Assembly (NCBI GenBank): GCA_050330975.1
Contig: JBHJHK010000025.1
Coordinates: 1-44,647, forward strand
Origin: JBHJHK01 sp050330975
Lineage (GTDB): Bacteria; Pseudomonadota; Gammaproteobacteria; Competibacterales; Competibacteraceae
Reading direction: 5' to 3'
Length of the DNA: 44,647 nucleotides
Shown: positions 8,071 to 17,465 of the stretch, piece after piece
Layout: each line of letters begins with the position of its first letter
Position numbering within the stretch: the stretch's first letter is position 1
Made by a program: the position numbers and the translations under genes
Notes under the pieces: generated by a model
What the model saw: the letters and a program-made list of their open reading frames with translations, nothing else
Told to the model about the DNA's origin: nothing
Databases searched by the model: none

Positions 8071-11000
8071 ATGGACCACGAAGTGAGCAAGGCCGAGTTG
8101 GGGGCCGAGTTGGCGGGACTGGTAGACGTCCTCATGTCCGGCGACGAGTCGTCGCCGGAGGACGGGCGTGTCGCCCTGGGTCATTTCCTCAACGCCGTCC
8201 AGCAGTTGGCCCCCAAGGCAGACCAGGCGGGCCAGAAAACCTTGGCCGCCCACTGCCGGCAACTCGTCTCGCAGCTCTCCCCTTGGCAAGACGGGCAAGC
8301 AGCCTTGGACGAAGCGCGGCGCTGGCAGTTGGAGGCCTGGCCCACCTTGGTCATGGTCTTCCTAGACGAACCCACCGCCGACAACGAAGCCGCCCTCAAG
8401 GCCTGGTTGGACGATCCCCTTTGGGAGGCCCCCGCCGCGGCGGTAGTTGGGCGAGCGGCGGCCGGGAAGAGCCCCCCCCCAGGGGGGGCATCGCCCCCCC
8501 TCGCCGATGGGGTCAAGACCACGGCCACTACGGCGAAGGCCCCGGCCCCCGACGCGGCCCCGGCCCCCGGCGCCGATCACACCCAGATCCTCCCCGCCTG
8601 GAACTTCCAGGGCGACACCCCCCCAGCGACGGCCCTCGACCCCATGCTGCGGGAAATCCTCGAGTCCGAACTCAAGGAGCTCCAGGCCGTCCACGCCCGG
8701 GCATTTGCCGAGACCGACGACAAGGCCGCCCAGCGGCAGGCCTTTGAACACTACGGCGAAGAACTCGAGCGCTTTGCCGAAGCCCTGGCTTCCCTGAATA
8801 TGGTGGGCTTGGAACAGGCCTGTCGCCAGGTGGCCCACAACGCCAGGGCCTGGGGGACCAAGGCGCCCTTGCCGGCCACCGACGGCAAACCGGCCCAGTG
8901 GCTCGACCTCGTCCCCCTCTATCTGCGCTTCCCCGGCCGGGCGGGGGCCAACACCCTGGCTCAGCGATTGATGAGCCGCGCCTGGCCCGCGCCCCTGGCC
9001 CCCCGGGCAGCGGCGGCCATGGCCCAGGCCCTGTGTCAGTTGCCGGTGCTGGAGACCGGCGATGGGGAATTAGAACCTCGGGCCCAACACGCCGCCCCCG
9101 AGGACGTGAGCTTGCAGGTGCCCGAGGACGTCAACCCGGAGCTGGTGGATAGCCTCCTCCAGGAGCTGCCCGCCCAGACGGCGGCCCTGTCCGCGGCGAC
9201 CCAGCGCTTGGTCGCCCCCCCCTGGGATGCCGCCCAGGTGGATCGGGCCCAGCGGCTGGCCCACACGGTGAAGGGCGCAGCCAACACCGTCGGGGTGCGG
9301 GGGGTAGCCAACCTCACCCACCACATGGAGGATATCTACGGTGCCCTGGCCCGCCATGGTGCCCCTCCCCCCCAGAAGTTGGCCGAGACCCTCATCGAAG
9401 CCACCGATTGTCTGGAGTCCATGAGTGAAGCCCTGGTGGGTATGGGAGCCCCCCCCGGCGACGGTCAGCGGATTCTCCAGCGGATCTTGGACTGGGCCAA
9501 CGCCATCGACCGGGAGGGCATCACCGCCGACGCGCCTCCCGCGGCCGCCGAGGCCCCGGCGGCGGCGGAAACCCAGGGGGCGCCCCTGGCGGTATTGCCC
9601 CTGGAGGGCGCCCCGGAGGCGGAGGCGCCGGAGGCCACAGCGCCGACGGCAGCCCGAGACGGCGCGGCTGCGGCCAGCGCCGAAGGGGCGGGGGAGGCCA
9701 CCCTGCGGGTCCCCACCCACTTGGTGGACGAGTTGCTGCGTCTGGGGGGGGAATCGTTTCTCCTCACCGGCCAGATCGAAGAGCGGGTGCGGGCCGTCAA
9801 CACCCAAGCGCGGTTGCTGAGCCAACAGAATCGCCAATTGCAGCAACTGTCCGAGGAGCTAGAGCAGCTGGTGGACGTGCGCAACGTGTTGGCCCCCGCC
9901 CAGCAGGCCATGGGGGACGACGGCTTCGATCCCCTGGAGATGGATCAATACGGGGAACTCCACACCGTCACCCGCCGGCTGGTGGAGTTGGCCAACGACG
10001 CCATGAGCCTCGACCACGCCCTAGGGGAGAATTTCGCCACCCTAGAGACCCTCCTCGCCGACCAAGTTCAGCTCCACCGGGACAGCCAGGAAACGGTGAT
10101 GCGCACCCGCATGGTGCCGGTGAAGAGCATCGTCAGCCGTCTCCAGCGCAGTGTGCGCCAAACCTGTCGCCTCACCGACAAACTGGCGGAATTGACCGTC
10201 AAGGGGGCGGATACCCCCATGGATGGCGAGGTGCTGGCGAGCCTCATCGATCCCCTCATGCACCTGCTGCGCAACGCCGTAGACCACGGGATCGAACGCC
10301 CCGACAAGCGCCAACAGTCGGGTAAGGCCCCCGCGGGAAGCATCGAAATGACCTTTGAGCGGGAGGGCATGAGCATCGCGGTGCGCTGTCGCGACGACGG
10401 GGCGGGACTCGACCGGGAAGCCATCCTCCGCCGCGGTCTAGAGCGGGGGCTGGTGGGTGGGGAGGCGGTATTGAGCGACGAGGCCATCGACCGCTTGATC
10501 CTCCAGCCGGGCTTTTCCACCCGCAGCGACGTCACCCAGATTTCCGGGCGGGGCATCGGCCTCGTCGCCGTCTACCAACGGGTTTTGGAGCTGCGGGGTT
10601 CGTTGGATATCGCCTCCGAGCCCGGCCAGGGCACCACTATCACCCTGCGGCTCCCCACGACCTTGTTGTCGGCCCATGCCTTGCTGGTCCCGGCGGGCCA
10701 CCAGATCCTGGCCGTTGCCAATCGCGGGGTGGAGCAGCTTCTCTACGCCGATGCCGGCGCCCTGGTCCAAGGCGACGACGGCCAGTGGCAACTCCACCAA
10801 GGCCACGAGACCCATCGAGCCGCGATCCTGGAGACCCTGGTGGGTCTTCCCACCCCCCGGGACGTCGGCCAGCGGGCACGGCCCATCCTCATGGTTCGGG
10901 ATGAGGGGGGCGACGCCGTCGCCGTGGTGGTCGATGCCATCCTCGACAGCCGGGATGTGGTGGTTAAGGGCCTCGGCGCTTACGTTCCCCTGCCCCGGGG

Positions 11001-11487
11001 CCTGTTGGGGGCCACCATCTTGGGGGATGGCAGTATCACCGCGGTGTTGGACTTGCCGGCGCTGTTGCGCCATCCCATCACCGAGACCCGACGGGCGGCG
11101 GAAGGCGGCGAGCTGCGGCAGCTGTGCGCCTTGGTGGTGGACGACTCCCTGAGCACCCGCCGGGCCCTGGCCCAGTTCGTCGCCGACCTGGGCTACGAGG
11201 TGCGCACCGCCCGGGACGGCCTGGAGGCCGTGGGGATCTTGGATCGCTACGCCGTCAATGTGGTGTTGGCCGACTTGGAGATGCCGCGGATGAACGGCCT
11301 TGAACTCACCCAGCACATCCGGGCCCTGGAGCAGTTGCGGGATCTGCCGGAGAACATGATCACCTCCCGGGCGGCGGGCAAACACCGTCGGGAAGCCGAG
11401 GCGGCGGGGGTCAACGCCTACCTCACCAAGCCCTACAGCGAGGAAGGCCTATTGCGACACATCCAGCAGGCCGTGGGCCAGCACTGA
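8071..11487 (+). CDS. chpA: Hybrid chemotaxis histidine kinase, ChpA/CheA type with C-terminal receiver
   Basis: A 1138-residue cytoplasmic kinase. The first ~350 residues are helical with a Pro/Ala/Gly-rich linker and may include degenerate Hpt-like modules. A clear Hpt domain carries H398 in AHTVKGAANTVG. After an Ala/Pro/Glu-rich linker come the dimerisation region (VDELLRLGGESFLLTGQ), an HATPase with N-box HLLRNAVDHGIE, G1 DDGAGLD and G2 GRGIGLVAV, a CheW-like P5 domain, and a receiver with D1068 (VLADLEMPRMNG) and the TKPY lysine. P. aeruginosa ChpA is far longer (over 2,000 residues with many Hpt-type sites); this is a compact form with one intact Hpt. Last gene of the operon; 55 bp separate it from the converging methyltransferase gene. 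Expected partners are the two response regulators at the operon start. Confidence 0.9.
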   Translation: MDHEVSKAELGAELAGLVDVLMSGDESSPEDGRVALGHFLNAVQQLAPKADQAGQKTLAAHCRQLVSQLSPWQDGQAALDEARRWQLEAWPTLVMVFLDEPTADNEAALKAWLDDPLWEAPAAAVVGRAAAGKSPPPGGASPPLADGVKTTATTAKAPAPDAAPAPGADHTQILPAWNFQGDTPPATALDPMLREILESELKELQAVHARAFAETDDKAAQRQAFEHYGEELERFAEALASLNMVGLEQACRQVAHNARAWGTKAPLPATDGKPAQWLDLVPLYLRFPGRAGANTLAQRLMSRAWPAPLAPRAAAAMAQALCQLPVLETGDGELEPRAQHAAPEDVSLQVPEDVNPELVDSLLQELPAQTAALSAATQRLVAPPWDAAQVDRAQRLAHTVKGAANTVGVRGVANLTHHMEDIYGALARHGAPPPQKLAETLIEATDCLESMSEALVGMGAPPGDGQRILQRILDWANAIDREGITADAPPAAAEAPAAAETQGAPLAVLPLEGAPEAEAPEATAPTAARDGAAAASAEGAGEATLRVPTHLVDELLRLGGESFLLTGQIEERVRAVNTQARLLSQQNRQLQQLSEELEQLVDVRNVLAPAQQAMGDDGFDPLEMDQYGELHTVTRRLVELANDAMSLDHALGENFATLETLLADQVQLHRDSQETVMRTRMVPVKSIVSRLQRSVRQTCRLTDKLAELTVKGADTPMDGEVLASLIDPLMHLLRNAVDHGIERPDKRQQSGKAPAGSIEMTFEREGMSIAVRCRDDGAGLDREAILRRGLERGLVGGEAVLSDEAIDRLILQPGFSTRSDVTQISGRGIGLVAVYQRVLELRGSLDIASEPGQGTTITLRLPTTLLSAHALLVPAGHQILAVANRGVEQLLYADAGALVQGDDGQWQLHQGHETHRAAILETLVGLPTPRDVGQRARPILMVRDEGGDAVAVVVDAILDSRDVVVKGLGAYVPLPRGLLGATILGDGSITAVLDLPALLRHPITETRRAAEGGELRQLCALVVDDSLSTRRALAQFVADLGYEVRTARDGLEAVGILDRYAVNVVLADLEMPRMNGLELTQHIRALEQLRDLPENMITSRAAGKHRREAEAAGVNAYLTKPYSEEGLLRHIQQAVGQH

Positions 11488-11510
11488 CCGGCCACCAGCA
11501 GCCGCCCCAA

Positions 11511-11532
11511 AAACCCAAGGCTTGGGTTGGCC
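11511..11532 (-). terminator. Rho-independent terminator candidate for the methyltransferase gene
   Basis: Read on the minus strand, AACCCAAG/CTTGGGTT folds back on itself (11512-11528) and is followed at once by a run of T and then GGGG. It lies 15-30 bp after the stop of the minus-strand methyltransferase gene, and also between it and the converging chemosensory kinase gene. Confidence 0.5.
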
Positions 11533-11542
11533 CCGCCAAGCC

Positions 11543-12694
11543 CTAGGGGGGGTCGGGCTCAACCCTGGCCAGTAGGGCCAGGGTCTCCACGTGGCGGGTG
11601 TGGGGAAAGAAATCCCAGGGCACCAGGCGCACCACCCGGTAGCCGCCGGCTTCCAGCAGCCCAAGATCCCGGGCCAAAGTGTTGGGACTACAGGAGAGAT
11701 AGGCGAGCCGAGCCAAGGGTCTATGGCTGGCCAGCCAGGCGGTGACGGCGGGTTCGAGGCCAGTGCGGGGGGGATTGAGGTAGCCCAACCGCTCCTCGAA
11801 GGTCCCCGCCTCGAGCCAGGTCCGCAGCTGGGGCAAGCGCTGGGCACAGCCGCCCCGCAGTATCTCGGCGGCGGGGGCGTTGACCCGGGCGCAGGCTACG
11901 GCGTTGCCATCCAGTTCCACCCCCAACACCCGTCCCCCGCGGCGCTGCCAACGGACTACAGAGGCCCCCACCCCGCAGTAGAGGTCGACGATGCCATCCC
12001 GAGCCGCCGGTGCGAGGAAGGCTTCGGCTTCGTCCAGGGCCGCCTCGTACAACTGCGACACCAACTGCTGAAACGCCGCCGGCCCGTGGCGTAGGCCCTG
12101 GGCCGTAGTGGACCACCCTCGGCCCCACAGGTGTTGCCAGCCGCGCTTGGTGAATAATTGGGCCCCGGCGCTGGGGTTGCCGTGGAGCCACAAACCCTCG
12201 ATCCCCACCCCTCCCAAGGCCTCCCCCAAGGCGGCGTCGAACCAAGCGGTAGCCAACGGCGGCTTGGCCTTGACCACCAAGGTCAGCTGGGCGCCACTTT
12301 GGACCCAAAAGGCCAGGGGAAAATCCGCCGCCGGCGGCAGCCGGGGGACCAGCAGCCCCAAGGCCCGTCCCACCCGGGGCCCGTGGACCGGGCAGTGGGG
12401 AATGTCCACCACGTTTTGCTGGCGATCCTTGAGCCCCAACCGCCAGCGGCCGCCCTCCCAGGCGGCGGCCTAGCACACCCGCTCCCGGTAGTGCCAACGG
12501 GCCTGATCCGCCACCCCTCGGATCGGGGCCAGGCAGTCTCGCCAGGGGGCCAGCTTGGCGGCCACAAACTGAGCCTTGCGAGCCTCGCTCTGCTGGGCCG
12601 TCAACTGGCGATGGTGGCAGCCGGGGCAGCGGGCCTCGCAGCCCAAGGGCAGGGGTTTCGGCGCCGCCCTTGACCCTAGCCCCCCCGTGACCAC
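11543..12694 (-). pseudogene. TrmA/RlmD-family RNA (uracil-5) methyltransferase interrupted by an in-frame amber codon
   Basis: Two pieces in the same frame make one methyltransferase. The upstream piece (12694-12473, GTG start) has the Fe-S cluster pattern GCEARCPGCHHRQL and ends in ARWHYRERVC. A TAG at 12472-12470 interrupts it, and the frame then continues as family-like sequence: CPVHGP, the SAM motif DLYCGVGA, NPPRTGL, and the catalytic-cysteine region LSCSPNTLARDL near the C terminus. The missing residue is where the family usually has a hydrophobic position, so one base change (TTG to TAG) would explain it. There is no TRAM domain. All catalytic parts are otherwise intact, implying a recent nonsense mutation, a sequencing error or readthrough. 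Reinitiation at TTG 12439 would give a protein lacking the Fe-S motif. The gene begins 7 bp after the aminotransferase stop, probably in its operon. Confidence 0.8.
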
Positions 12695-12701
12695 CGGGTG
12701 C

Positions 12702-13856
12702 TCACGCCCTGTGGCGCCAGGCGGTCAACCGGGCCAGGGCTTCGTCGAGGACCTCAAAGGCCTTGGCGAAACAAAACCGCACCACATCAAGGCGGGGTCG
12801 TTGGTCGTAGAAGGCGCTCACGGGGATGGCGGCCACCTGGGCCTCTTCCACCAGGCGTTGGCAAAAGGCCACGTCGGTTTCTCCGTCCGGCAATTGGACA
12901 TTGATGAAATAGGTACCAAAGCTCGGCAGGGGGGCAAGGCCACAGGACCGCAGGCCCCGATCGAGATGGTCCCGGCGGGCCACCATGGTGTCTACCAGTT
13001 GGGCAAAGTACTCGTCCCCCTGGTCGAGGCCAGTGGCCACGGCGCTCTGGAGGTGGGGGGGAACGGTGAACACCAGGTACTGGTGGGCGCGGATCACCGG
13101 CGCTAGGAGTTGGGGGACGGCGCTGATATAGCCCACTTTCCAGCCGGTGAGGGAAAAGGTCTTACCCGCCGAACCGATCTTGAGACAGCGCTCCGCCATC
13201 CCCGGTAGGGTCATCAGGGGCGTGTGGCGGGCGTCGTCGAACACCAGGTGTTCGTAGACCTCGTCGCAGATGGCCACGGCATCGCAGGCGCGGACAAAGT
13301 CGGCCACCAGGGCCAGTTCGTCGCGGGTGAAGACCTTGGCCGTGGGGTTGTGGGGGTTGTTGAGGAGAACCGCCTTGACCTTGGGGGACACCAAGGCCTC
13401 CAGGTCGGCGGGGGCCAGCCGCCAGTGGGGGGGTGAGAGGGTCACACAGCGGGGCACGCCGCCTGCCCGGCGCACCATGGGCAAGTAGGCATCGTAGAGG
13501 GGTTCGAACAGTACCACTTCGTCCCCGGGGTTTAGAAAGGCCAGCAGGCAGGCGGCTAGGGCCTCGGTGGCGCCGGTGGTGACCAGTACGCCCCCCTCGG
13601 GGTCGATGGCCAGGTCGTAGAAGCGCCGGTCGTGGTCCGCCACCGCCCGGCGCAGGGCGGGCAACCCCAGCATGGGGGGGTACTGGTTCCAGCCGTCCAC
13701 CACCGCCGCCGCGGCGGCGCGGCGCACCACCTCGGGGCCGGGGTCGTCGGGGAAGCCCTGGCCCAGGTTGACGGCGTCGAACTGCTTCGCCAGACGGGTC
13801 ATCACTTCAAAGACCGTGGTTTCGCCCTGGGCGAACACGGGGTTGACGGATTTCAT
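12702..13856 (-). CDS. PLP-dependent class I/II aminotransferase (methionine/kynurenine aminotransferase-like)
   Basis: A 384-residue fold-type I aminotransferase. Visible features: NLGQGFPDDPGPE near the N terminus, TTGATEAL, NNPHNPTAKVF (cofactor-binding Asn), CDEVYEHLVF with D198, and K232 in SAGKTFSLTGWKVGY as the PLP-binding lysine. The order and the C-terminal VRFCFAKAFEVLDEA closely resemble the YbdL/kynurenine aminotransferase subgroup, which transaminates methionine and aromatic amino acids with 2-oxo acids. ATG 13856 starts exactly where the family begins; the longer open frame upstream overlaps the sugar dehydrogenase gene out of frame. It sits 20 bp after that gene and 7 bp before the methyltransferase gene. 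Substrate preference cannot be told from sequence. Confidence 0.9.
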   Translation of the reverse strand: MKSVNPVFAQGETTVFEVMTRLAKQFDAVNLGQGFPDDPGPEVVRRAAAAAVVDGWNQYPPMLGLPALRRAVADHDRRFYDLAIDPEGGVLVTTGATEALAACLLAFLNPGDEVVLFEPLYDAYLPMVRRAGGVPRCVTLSPPHWRLAPADLEALVSPKVKAVLLNNPHNPTAKVFTRDELALVADFVRACDAVAICDEVYEHLVFDDARHTPLMTLPGMAERCLKIGSAGKTFSLTGWKVGYISAVPQLLAPVIRAHQYLVFTVPPHLQSAVATGLDQGDEYFAQLVDTMVARRDHLDRGLRSCGLAPLPSFGTYFINVQLPDGETDVAFCQRLVEEAQVAAIPVSAFYDQRPRLDVVRFCFAKAFEVLDEALARLTAWRHRA

Positions 13857-13876
13857 AGCTTCTCGGGCCCTGGGGT

Positions 13877-15037
13877 TTAGGAGGCGCCGGCCACCGGTTC
13901 CAGGCGCAACACCTGGCCCATGGGGGCGTCGGTGAGGAGGTAGAGGTGGCCATCGGGGCCGACCCGCACGTCGCGGATGCGGCCGTATTCCCTCTGGAGC
14001 AGCCGCTCTTCGCCCACCACTTCGGTACCGTCGATCTCCAAACGCACCAGCAGCTGGTACTTCAGGGCGCCGACGAACAAATCCCCCTGCCAGTTGGGAA
14101 AGGCCTGACCGGTGTAGAAGGCCATACCCGAAGGGGCGATGGAGGGATCCCAATAGTGGCGGGGATCTTCCATGCCCGGCGCCCGTTGGCGCCGGCTGAT
14201 GACAGAGCCGCTGTAGTTGACGCCGTAGGTCACCACCGGCCAGCCGTAGTTGGCCCCGGCCAGCATCACATTGACCTCGTCGCCCCCCCGAGGCCCGTGT
14301 TCATGGGTCCACAGCCGATCACTGCCGGGCTGGAGGGCTAGGCCTTGCATGTTGCGATTGCCGTAGGTGTAGATCTGGGGCAGGGCATCGGCGCCGTCGG
14401 CAAAGGGGTTGTCGGCGGGGATCCCCCCGTCGGGTCGCAGGCGGATCAGGCTACCGACGTGGTTCTGGGTGTCCTGGGCCCGGTTGCGGCTGCCCCGGTC
14501 CCCCAGGGCGAGATAGAGCATGCCATCGGCGCCAAAGGCCAACCGACCGCCGAAGTGGCGTCCCCCGGAGGACTTGGTCTGGGCGCGGAACAGGGTTTCC
14601 ACCTGGGTGAGGGCCATGCCGTCGAGGATGCCCCGCACCACTTCGGTGTTGCTCCCCCCCGGGCCTTCGCCGGCAAAGGACAGGTAGATCATGCCGTTGG
14701 CGGCGAAGTCGGGGTGGGGCAGGACGTCGAAGAGGCCCCCCTGCCCCCCTACGGCGATGTGGTCGGGAAGGCCCGCCACGGAGTCGGCGAGCAGCTGATC
14801 AGCTTCGATCACCCGCAACCGACCTGTGCGCTCGGTGACCAGCATCCGCCCGTCGGGTAGAAAGGCCAGTCCCCAGGGGTAGCGCAGCCCCTCGGCGACG
14901 GTGGTGACCCGGAAATCGTGCTGGGCGGAGCGGTAGACGGCGCCGTCGGCGGAGGCCGTGTCAACGCTCAACGTCGCTACAAAGGCAGCGGCGGCCAAAA
15001 CGGTGCACCCCAGGGGGGCCCAAAGTCGTTGCTCCAC
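13877..15037 (-). CDS. Exported PQQ-dependent aldose sugar dehydrogenase (YliI-like)
   Basis: A 386-residue beta-propeller enzyme of the soluble glucose/sorbosone dehydrogenase family, which oxidises aldose sugars using PQQ in the periplasm. An N-terminal signal peptide (VLAAAAFVATLSVDTASA) is followed by LRYPWGLAFLPDGRMLVTERTGRL, VGGQGGLFDVLPHP, SSGGRHFGGRLAF, YLALGDRGSRNRAQD, TYGNRNMQG, WTHEHGPRGGDEVN and ANYGWP, all hallmark segments carrying Ca/PQQ-binding residues. The start is GTG 15037. First gene of the minus-strand unit with the aminotransferase, divergent from the DUF3500 gene across a 199-bp spacer. PQQ synthesis genes are not in the window. Confidence 0.9.
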   Translation of the reverse strand: MEQRLWAPLGCTVLAAAAFVATLSVDTASADGAVYRSAQHDFRVTTVAEGLRYPWGLAFLPDGRMLVTERTGRLRVIEADQLLADSVAGLPDHIAVGGQGGLFDVLPHPDFAANGMIYLSFAGEGPGGSNTEVVRGILDGMALTQVETLFRAQTKSSGGRHFGGRLAFGADGMLYLALGDRGSRNRAQDTQNHVGSLIRLRPDGGIPADNPFADGADALPQIYTYGNRNMQGLALQPGSDRLWTHEHGPRGGDEVNVMLAGANYGWPVVTYGVNYSGSVISRRQRAPGMEDPRHYWDPSIAPSGMAFYTGQAFPNWQGDLFVGALKYQLLVRLEIDGTEVVGEERLLQREYGRIRDVRVGPDGHLYLLTDAPMGQVLRLEPVAGAS

Positions 15038-15130
15038 GGCGAATGTCCTCGTGTTGCCTGGTATTGCCTGCTAAAAACTGGGGAAAATGGGGATTTTACC
15101 CCGCTGAACGTCTGTCTCAACCGACAACTT

Positions 15131-15152
15131 TTGGGGAATTACGATCCCCCAA
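15131..15152. promoter_or_regulatory. Inverted repeat in the divergent spacer (possible operator)
   Basis: TTGGGG (15131-15136) and CCCCAA (15147-15152) form an inverted repeat with a 10-nt centre, in the 199-bp region between the divergent sugar dehydrogenase and DUF3500 genes. It could be an operator shared by both genes. No regulator gene lies next to it. Confidence 0.25.
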
Positions 15153-15236
15153 GAACCGTTTTGGCGCCGCACTGACGGGCGCCGGCTCGACCTCAGCTCG
15201 GTCTTCCCCTTTGCACAATACTCCAGAGAGGATGCC

Positions 15237-16301
15237 ATGCCCTTTCCCCGTCTCCCCCGCCGCGCTTGGCTACAGCTGGGCCTGGTGACCGCCAGTGGCC
15301 TGGTCTTTCCCGCCGTGGCCCAATCTCCTGGGGGGTCATTGACCCGCCGGGCCACAGCCTTGCTGGCTCGCCTCGACGACCCCGCCCTGGTGCGCATCTT
15401 GTTGGCGGTCACCGACCGGTGGCGCGACGACTGGCACTACACCCCCCGCCGCCGTCCCGGGTTGACCCTGGGAGAGATGGATGATGGCCAGCGAGGGGCC
15501 TTGTGGGCCCTGCTGGAGGTGGCACTGAGCCAACAGGGGCTGGTCAAGGCCAAGGAAGTCATCGAAACCGAGGCCATTTTGGCCGATATCACCGGCAACC
15601 GCCGGTTTCGCGACCCGGACAACTACGCCTTGGTGTTCTTTGGCGATCCCAGGCGAGGGCCCTCGTGGACCATGCGGTTTGAGGGCCACCATTTGTCGCT
15701 GACTTTTGGGGTGGTGGACGATGTCCTGGTGGATTTTAGCCCGGCGTTCTACGGCGCCAACCCCGCCGTGGCGCCGCCCCGTCACCCCAAGGCGGGATTT
15801 CAGGCCCTGGAGGCGGAGCGCTCCTTGGGCTTTGAGTTGATCAACCGTTTGGCGCCGGAGTTGCGAGACCGGGCGATTCTGGCCGAGCGCTCTTTGGGCA
15901 ACATCGTCGCCGGCCCTGGACGGGAGGATGCTTTGCGCCAGCGCCAGGGGGTGGCGGTGGGGGCATTGGACCCCACCAACCGAGAGCTGGCCCGGCAACT
16001 GTTGGGGGTGTACCTGGACAACGCCCAGGCCCCCTGGGTCCAGCGCCAGCGGGACGCCATCGCCCAGGTGGGATTCGACAACTTTTACTTCGCCTGGGCC
16101 GGTAGCCGCACCCCCGACGCCCCCCACTACTACCGCCTCCACGGCCCCGGGCTACTCATCGAATACGACAACACCCAAAACGGCGCCAACCACATCCACT
16201 CGGTGCTCCACCAGCTGAGGCAAGGGGCGTTTGATCCCCTGGCGGCTCATTACCATCGGGACCACGGGGTGGGGGACACTCGCGGTCGAAGACACGGCTA
16301 A
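15237..16301 (+). CDS. DUF3500 family exported protein
   Basis: A 354-residue protein of the DUF3500 family, function unknown. It opens with RRAWLQLGLVTASGLVFPAVAQ, a Tat-like or Sec signal peptide. Matching family landmarks in order: HYTPRRRPGLTLGEM, an AL..LLEVALSQQGLVKA helix, the FFGDP..GPSWTMRFEGHHLSLTF core, DFSPAFYGANPA, and near the C terminus HYYRLHGPGLLIEYDNT, then ANHIHSV. The last segment and the GHH motif are the most conserved and look like a possible metal or active site. A good ribosome binding site (AGAGAGG) precedes the ATG. The next gene, 87 bp downstream, is also an exported hydrolase, so a shared periplasmic role is plausible. No reaction can be assigned. Confidence 0.82.
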   Translation: MPFPRLPRRAWLQLGLVTASGLVFPAVAQSPGGSLTRRATALLARLDDPALVRILLAVTDRWRDDWHYTPRRRPGLTLGEMDDGQRGALWALLEVALSQQGLVKAKEVIETEAILADITGNRRFRDPDNYALVFFGDPRRGPSWTMRFEGHHLSLTFGVVDDVLVDFSPAFYGANPAVAPPRHPKAGFQALEAERSLGFELINRLAPELRDRAILAERSLGNIVAGPGREDALRQRQGVAVGALDPTNRELARQLLGVYLDNAQAPWVQRQRDAIAQVGFDNFYFAWAGSRTPDAPHYYRLHGPGLLIEYDNTQNGANHIHSVLHQLRQGAFDPLAAHYHRDHGVGDTRGRRHG

Positions 16302-16388
16302 GGAGAGCCAAAGCGGGGGGCTGACATTTTTTCGACAACCGATCCCCGTACAATGGCCTTCCCAGTCCACTTCCGGGAGACTCTACCT

Positions 16389-17384
16389 ATGACCGGTTCC
16401 ATCATCGATCGCCGTCAGTTTCTCACCGCCGCGACAGCCGTCGCCGCGGCGGGTTTGACCTCGACCCTCACCTGGCGGCGGGCCGATGCCCAGCAGGGCC
16501 CGGCGGGCGGGGATCTCACCCAAGTGGCGGGGGTTCAGCGCCTGGCCGTGGGGGATGTCATCGTCACCGCCCTCCTCGATGGCTATCTGGACCTGGGTCC
16601 CCAGGTACTCATTGGCATCGACCCCGAAGCGGTCGATGAGCGCCTCCAGGCGGCCTTTGCCCAACCGGGGAGTATGCGGGCCACGGTGAGCGCCTACGCC
16701 ATCCACAGCGGCGATCGCACGGTGTTGGTGGACGCCGGCACCGCCGATTTGTTTGGTCCCACGGTGGGTCGCCTCGCCGCCAACCTTCAGGCAGCGGGCA
16801 TCGACCCCGGCAGTGTGGATCAATTGGTGGTCACCCACCTCCACCCCGACCACGTGGGGGGCGTGGCGGCGGACAACGCCATCGCCCTGCCCAATGCCGA
16901 GTTGGTAGTCCACCGCCAGGAGGTGGATTTCTGGGGTGACAAAGGCCGCTTCAGCGACGCCCCGGAGCAGATGCAGACCTTTGCCCAGGTGGCGCGCAAC
17001 GCCGTGGCCCGGTTCGAGGGGCGCACCCGGTTGCTGGAGGGCGAGGGGGAGACCGAGATCGCCTCCGGGTTGACCGCCGTTCCCCTCCCCGGCCACACCC
17101 CGGGACATATGGGGGTGCGGGTGACGTCGGGGGATCGGGCGTTGTTGATCTGGGGGGATATCATCCACGCTCCGGCGGTGCAGTTTCCCCAACCGGAGGT
17201 GAGCATTGTGTTTGACATCGACCCCGAGCAAGCCGCCGCCACCCGCCAACGGCTGTTGGAGCAGGTGGCCGTCGACCGCACCATGGTGGCGGGGATGCAT
17301 TTGAGCTTCCCCGGCTTTGGCCACGTGGTCAGCGCCCAGGAAGGCTATCGCTTTGAGCCCACCCCCTGGCAGCACGAGTTGTAA
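16389..17384 (+). CDS. Tat-exported metallo-beta-lactamase-fold hydrolase
   Basis: A 331-residue MBL-fold protein. Its N terminus, DRRQFLTAATAVAAAGLTSTL, is a twin-arginine signal ending near ADAQQ. The metal site is clear: THLHPDHVGG (HxHxDH), PLPGHTPGHMG (third His), WGDIIHA (bridging Asp) and a final His in AGMHLSFPGFGH. The arrangement resembles lactonase-like (AHL-lactonase/alkylsulfatase-unrelated) MBL hydrolases; the substrate is not known. ATG 16389 has a good ribosome binding site (GGGAG) and starts right at the Tat signal; the longer frame from 16353 lacks one. A decayed copy of this leader lies at 17995-18120. Downstream of DUF3500 and possibly co-transcribed with it. Confidence 0.88.
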   Translation: MTGSIIDRRQFLTAATAVAAAGLTSTLTWRRADAQQGPAGGDLTQVAGVQRLAVGDVIVTALLDGYLDLGPQVLIGIDPEAVDERLQAAFAQPGSMRATVSAYAIHSGDRTVLVDAGTADLFGPTVGRLAANLQAAGIDPGSVDQLVVTHLHPDHVGGVAADNAIALPNAELVVHRQEVDFWGDKGRFSDAPEQMQTFAQVARNAVARFEGRTRLLEGEGETEIASGLTAVPLPGHTPGHMGVRVTSGDRALLIWGDIIHAPAVQFPQPEVSIVFDIDPEQAAATRQRLLEQVAVDRTMVAGMHLSFPGFGHVVSAQEGYRFEPTPWQHEL

Positions 17385-17446
17385 GCAAGGCCCCAGGGGC
17401 GGTTGAATCAGCACAGAGCCGTCGTCCGCCAGAAACGCTTTATAAA

Positions 17447-17465
17447 AGCCGGCTCCAAGCCGGCT
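17447..17465 (+). terminator. Hairpin after the MBL gene (possible weak terminator)
   Basis: Two copies of the self-complementary octamer AGCCGGCT (17447-17454 and 17458-17465) are separated by 3 nt and can pair with each other. The hairpin lies 62 bp after the MBL stop codon. No U-tract follows, so termination would be weak or factor-dependent. Confidence 0.35.

Noticed and set aside
12470..12694. Separate 74-residue Cys-rich protein upstream of the methyltransferase
   Set aside because: It is in the same frame as the methyltransferase and carries exactly the Fe-S motif and following segment expected at that enzyme's N terminus, so it is the same gene broken by a stop codon.
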